This document shows, piece after piece, positions 53,234-56,754 of a stretch of 56,754 nucleotides of DNA. How positions within the stretch are numbered: the first letter of the stretch is position 1; the number at the start of each line of letters is the position of its first letter. A program made the position numbers and the translations under genes. The notes beneath the pieces are model-generated. The model searched no databases. It was not told the DNA's origin and saw only the letters and a program-made list of their open reading frames with translations. The stretch spans positions 168,153 to 224,906 of the forward strand of contig NW_005434629.1 of assembly GCF_000315625.1 (NCBI RefSeq), given 5' to 3'. Source of the stretch: Guillardia theta CCMP2712. Taxonomy: Eukaryota > Cryptophyceae > Pyrenomonadales > Geminigeraceae.

Positions 53234-53719
53234 TTATTCAGTGAAGAGATCTATCATGGAGCCGGTGGCTCCTACTATTTGTCGCGTTCTCTTTGACGAT
53301 ATCAAAGAAATACAATAAGAAAGCGCTCTCAGCTGCTTTGTCCGACAGGGGCATCTGTACTCCTTATAACGAATATGGTCTTCACCGTTCAGATCGCAAG
53401 ATCCGCAATCGCAATGGCAGGAGCATTCAGATTCGACGTCTCTAGTGGTTTCGGAGGACTCGTCGCTGGTCCGATCGAGCTCTTCTGTGTGCGGGGTGTG
53501 CGACGAGATGAGGATATCCTTGCAGACGATGGTGCATTCGTGGACGTGCATGGTGTCTATGATATCTATGGAGTCAGGGAGAAGCGGAGAGGATCGGTGG
53601 ACGTTTGTGGACGAGGGTGACGGACAAGACGATGAGGAGCAGGATTTGGAGCAAACAGATTTACTCCAATTAAAGCCGGTTCTAGAATGATAGGGTGGGG
53701 TGGATGACCGTCGAGTCAT
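53234..53719 (-). CDS. Possible Ser/Cys-rich hypothetical protein
   Basis: 161 residues from the ATG at 53719, single frame, Ser/Thr/Cys-rich with an acidic and Cys-dense segment (SECSCHCDCGSCDLNGEDH) that could bind metal. No family recognised, no clear splice sites, and the opposite strand is also open for 80 residues (53375-53620). It lies about 300 bp downstream of TRM13. It could be a chance reading. Confidence 0.3.
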   Translation of the reverse strand: MTRRSSTPPYHSRTGFNWSKSVCSKSCSSSSCPSPSSTNVHRSSPLLPDSIDIIDTMHVHECTIVCKDILISSHTPHTEELDRTSDESSETTRDVESECSCHCDCGSCDLNGEDHIRYKEYRCPCRTKQLRALSYCISLISSKRTRQIVGATGSMIDLFTE

Positions 53720-54733
53720 TACAAGGGTACTTTAGGGAATTAAGGTGGGTCATATCCGAGGCAAACTGAACTGAGGGGGTGGGGAGGGGGGGGGGAGAAG
53801 GGGGCGCGGTCGGATGCGCAGGCTGGAACTTGAAATGAAAAGTAATCTTTTCGAGAGAGGGTGTCATCGGTCCCTCGAAGATACCGATCTCTGGACCCGA
53901 AACAGATCCGTTTCGTGCACAGGGGATGGATGCTACAACCTTATAGTCTGCGAAATGAGTCCCTCCGGCAACGGCTCGGAACCCTCCCACTCACTGATCG
54001 TTCTTTTACTTAACTTTGAGTAAACCAGATCGGACGGTCGTAGAGCGTTGGGGCCCCTTCAGCCCTCACACGCTCACTGCCAGTCGTCACGCGTGAGTAG
54101 AGCCTCGGGCCTTCAGCCCTAATACGTCCAAGCCTTGGGGGCCCTCCCTCACAGCGGCCTCACCGAGTCAGCCGTCCCAGTGTGAAAGTCAAACTTGAAA
54201 GTTTCCCCTTGCCACGCTTTGACGCTGTGTGGGCAAAACTGCCCGCCGCGCTGACTGTCACAAGCCCCGGTGCGTTCCGCCGCGCCCGCCGGCGGCTGAC
54301 GTTCACAGACTGTGTAGGAATTAACTGGCACGGGGGGTCAAACTGCCCTGAGGCTGAGGCCCACTGAGTCCGGCCCTGAAAGATCGGATGACCGCCGAAC
54401 TTCGGAACAAACATGCCACACTAGCTGATTTTTAACTTAACTTTGAGTAAAGAGCGGTCAGGCGACCGGTTGAAGGGTTGGCAATTTTCTTTCTTGCACT
54501 CTCTTGGTTTTTCGAGCCTCCGAAGTTCAACTTCGGCACTCAGTCAAATTTAAATAGGGGTGTACTGATTTTTCACTTAACTTTGAGTAACTTAAAAAGG
54601 AATGGGGAATACCGGTACTCATGAGAGCCTTTATTGCCAATTCAACCCCCGCAGCTGAGGTGGGCATGGGGGATCAAGGGCTGTGCGCGCATCACGCTCG
54701 TCAGACGGTAAGGAGGGAGGGATGGGAGGGAGT
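53720..54733. other. Gene-free region with three copies of a dispersed AT-rich motif
   Basis: No gene supported. It holds GC-rich stretches (54030-54360) punctuated by ACTTAACTTTGAGTAAA at about 54009, 54436 and 54573, and by the inverted pair CCGAAGTTC/GAACTTCGG near 54518. The arrangement resembles the islands at 2421-3167 and 4113-5239. Confidence 0.6.
54427..54592. repeat. Two copies of a dispersed motif in direct orientation
   Basis: CTGATTTTTAACTTAACTTT followed by GAGTAAAG starts near 54424, and CTGATTTTTCACTTAACTTT followed by GAGTAAC near 54565. A shorter copy is at 54006, a divergent one at 23541 and a partial one at 5182. Between the two copies here lies the palindrome CCGAAGTTCAACTTCGG. 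Confidence 0.8.
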
Positions 54734-54960
54734 GATGGAGCTGAGGAGATGGATGGATATGCTGGGAGTGATGGAGCTGAGGAGATGGATGGATATGCTG
54801 GGAGTGATGGAGCTGAGGAGATGGATGGATATGCTGGGAGTGATGGAGCTGAGGAGATAGATGGATATGCTGGGAGTGATGGTGCTGAGGAGATGGATGG
54901 ATATGCTGGGAGTGATGGTGCTGAGGAGATAGATGGATATACTGGGAGCGATGGAGCTGA
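54734..54960. repeat. 36-bp tandem repeat, about six copies
   Basis: The unit contains GGGAGTGATGGAGCTGAGGA and GATGGATGGATATGCT, with few substitutions (GGAGCT/GGTGCT, GATGGATGG/GATAGATGG). As 36 is a multiple of 3, it keeps frame and in one frame gives the 12-residue repeat GSDGAEEMDGYA. It lies just upstream of the Maf-like gene and could be part of its first exon or its promoter. Confidence 0.95.
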
Positions 54961-55088
54961 GGAGACAGAGGACAGACTCCTTACTGTGGACTTCACTTGG
55001 TCTGCAGCACTCGTGCATTAAATCGAGAAAGTCGAGGTTGGTGAAGAGTCCTGTGTGTTGATGATGGAATTAGGCACAATCGACACAG

Positions 55089-56400
55089 GATCTCAAATGG
55101 GAGAAGCCTGCCAACGTCAAGGTTGTGCTGGGATCGCAGAGCTTTTATCGCAAGGCTTTGGTGAACAGCTTGTTTGCAAGGGGTGCGATTATGTTCTTAT
55201 GCTAGTGTAGTTGGGCGATCTTGGGATCGAGTTCGAGTGCTTTCCAGCAGACATCGATGAGAAGGCCATCCGCTTCGATGACCCTGAGGTATCTTCCTTG
55301 TGCTGCAGGATGGGGAGGGTTGAGCAAAGGGAAAGGAACTTGTCAAGGCAATCGCTAACGCAAAGGCCGACACTCTGTTGAGCCGTCATTGTCGGGAGGG
55401 AGTATGGTTCGATCTTGATGCTGCTGCCTCATCCTCGCATCGACTCCGATCTCGCAGGGTCAACCCAGATGGCTCCAAGCATGAAGGAGTGACTCTCCTG
55501 GTTACAAGTGACCAGGTCTGCCGATACCTCCGACTCTGCTATGGCTCACTTGCAGCAGGTGGTGGTGCACGAGGGCAGGATCCTTGAGAAGCCCGAGAGC
55601 GAGGAGGAGGCACGAGCTTTCATCACCGGCTACACGACAAGCCCTCCTTCCACTGTCAGCGCCATCGTCGTCACCAACGTGTCCAACGGCAAGAGAGTCT
55701 GTGGGATCGACAGGGCGGCTGTTGTCTTCAAGTGAGCAGGAGGAGCTGCCACCAGCTCCCTCGCCGCTCCCCGACCCTGATGGCTTCAACGTAGGAGCAT
55801 TCCAGCAGAAGTCATCGAGCTTCTCATCAAGGATGAAGCAACGATGCACTGCTGTGGTAAGGGCAACCACCAGGGCTTCTCTTTCGCACATCCTCCTCAT
55901 TCGCTGCGCAGGAGGGCTAGTGGTGGAGGAGCCCAAGGTGCAGCCCTACATTGACCGCATCGAAGGAGGCGAGGAGGAGAAGGATCGTTTCTCTTCGAGG
56001 GAAGCTGACGCTATCTCAGGCATGGACTCTGTCATGGGCCTGGGAAAAGCTGTGACCAGGTCCTCTCCTCGTTTTTCTTCCAACTGTCTTGCCCCTGCCC
56101 TTCACCTCTTCCTGTGTACTGCTTCTTCCTTTTCCTCCCTCCTCTGTGCCCTTTCTTCATCGTCTTTCAAACCTTGTTTTTCCTTCTGACATACCCCGAA
56201 CCGCCATGCTCGTACTTCCCATACATCCCTTCACCTTCCTATCTCTTCCTCCCCCTCCTCTTGTTCCCGCTCTTTGTTTCCATTCTTCTGTCTCCCAATG
56301 CCCTCCCCCCTCTTCCCCCTCCCTTCCCTTGTCCCTGTCCTACTGTTCTCATCGGCTCACATTGGGCGGCAGAGATCTTCTTGTCAAGGCCTTGGAGTGA
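55089..56400 (+). CDS. Maf-like nucleotide pyrophosphatase; 5' exon unresolved
   Basis: Maf/ASMTL-N family enzymes hydrolyse non-canonical or modified nucleoside triphosphates to monophosphates. Blocks in order: NVKVVLGSQSFYRKALVNSL (the S.S/R substrate motif), IEFECFPADIDEKAIRFDDP, ELVKAIANAKADTLLSR, LLVTSDQVVVHEGRILEKPE (catalytic Asp of the SDQ motif and KP loop), FITGYTTSPPSTVSAIVVTN, GKRVCGIDRAAVVF, IPAEVIELLIKDEATMHCCG, GLVVEEPKVQPYIDRIEG and SVMGLGKAVTRDLLVKALE, stop at 56398. All parts are found in this order across at least six introns (e.g. donor GAG|GTATCT near 55291; GTAAGG near 55856). The junction between NSL and LGIEFE near 55165-55205 and the first coding exon are not settled; a small block may begin at 55008. 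Likely cytosolic housecleaning enzyme. Confidence 0.9.
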
Positions 56401-56754
56401 GAGGAGGTGCGAGCGAGCGAGCGAGTGAGCGAGCGAGCCCAGCATGTAGAAGGATGTCTGCTAGTAAAGCCCACCCTCCTGTCCACTTCCCTCCGTGCTC
56501 GCCATCTCCGTCCCATACCCCCAATGCCTTCCTCCTCCAACGCACTCAGACGGCGGCTCTCCTATCATGCAAGATGGTCCGAGCGGCATCCTCTTCTCAT
56601 CGCCAACCTTCTCCTTCGCCCAGCGCTGGAAGTTGATCGGAGGAGGAGGGGAGAGGCCCGACGGAGGGCGGGCAGGGAGCAGGGCAGATGGGGGGGAGAG
56701 GATTTATCGGGGGGAGAGCTCTACAAATAAAAACGAAGGGTGCAAAAAGAAAGG
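56401..56754. other. Intergenic end of window
   Basis: No gene seen. A short GCGA repeat (56409-56439) follows the Maf-like stop codon, then mixed sequence ending in G-rich and A-rich stretches. Confidence 0.5.

Noticed and set aside
54621-54860. Trp/Met-rich repeat protein (RRWMDMLGVMEL)
   Set aside because: Alternative frame of the 36-bp array; composition is implausible.

Overview
This is nuclear DNA of a eukaryote. Most genes are interrupted by very short GT-AG introns (mostly 44-60 bp), two tRNA genes are of eukaryotic nuclear type, and many proteins are eukaryote-specific (EH domain, AP2, TRM13, GT8, PDZ/coiled-coil). At least one and probably two proteins carry a signal peptide followed by a transit-peptide-like stretch that begins with Phe. 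That is the import signal of red-lineage complex plastids, so an alga is implied. A cryptophyte such as Guillardia theta is my best guess; this is inference and was not checked by search.

Layout, left half. 0-2 kb: C-terminally truncated EH/UBA endocytic adaptor (minus). 2-8 kb: an 11-bp tandem repeat, GC-rich repetitive islands, a coiled-coil orphan, a minisatellite and a secreted protein of bacterial look. 8.3-13 kb: a 17-exon gene for a large protein with four or five Tudor-like modules and two AP2 domains. 14.3-15.6 kb: a YGGT-like membrane protein. 15.8-19.1 kb: a 13-exon coiled-coil protein (minus) with an assembly gap in one intron. 19.9-22.3 kb: a small secreted protein and a helical/TPR protein. 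22.3-24.5 kb: gene-free repeats. 24.5-27.5 kb: an orphan gene and a plastid-type Nudix hydrolase. 27.9-29 kb: a GT8 glycosyltransferase.

Layout, right half. 29.9-31.2 kb: a P-type ATPase remnant holding only the N-terminal and actuator part. 31.3-33.8 kb: an orphan multi-exon gene (minus). 34.2 kb: tRNA-Ser(CGA) and tRNA-Thr(CGT). 35.3-39.8 kb: a PDZ plus long coiled-coil protein. 40.3-41.6 kb: a METTL21-like methyltransferase. 41.8-45.9 kb: a secreted beta-helix-like protein with a second gap. 47-50.2 kb: a bacterial-type aliphatic amidase and a MATE transporter, convergent. 50.6-52.9 kb: TRM13. 55-56.4 kb: a Maf-like nucleotide pyrophosphatase preceded by a 36-bp tandem repeat.

Genes lie on both strands without operon-like grouping. 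Gene-free stretches are of three kinds: polypurine/polypyrimidine tracts, tandem repeats, and very GC-rich islands that share short motifs and probably derive from dispersed repeats. Exon structures below were built by hand from splice signals, frame continuity and protein family fit; where exon lengths sum to a multiple of three this is stated.
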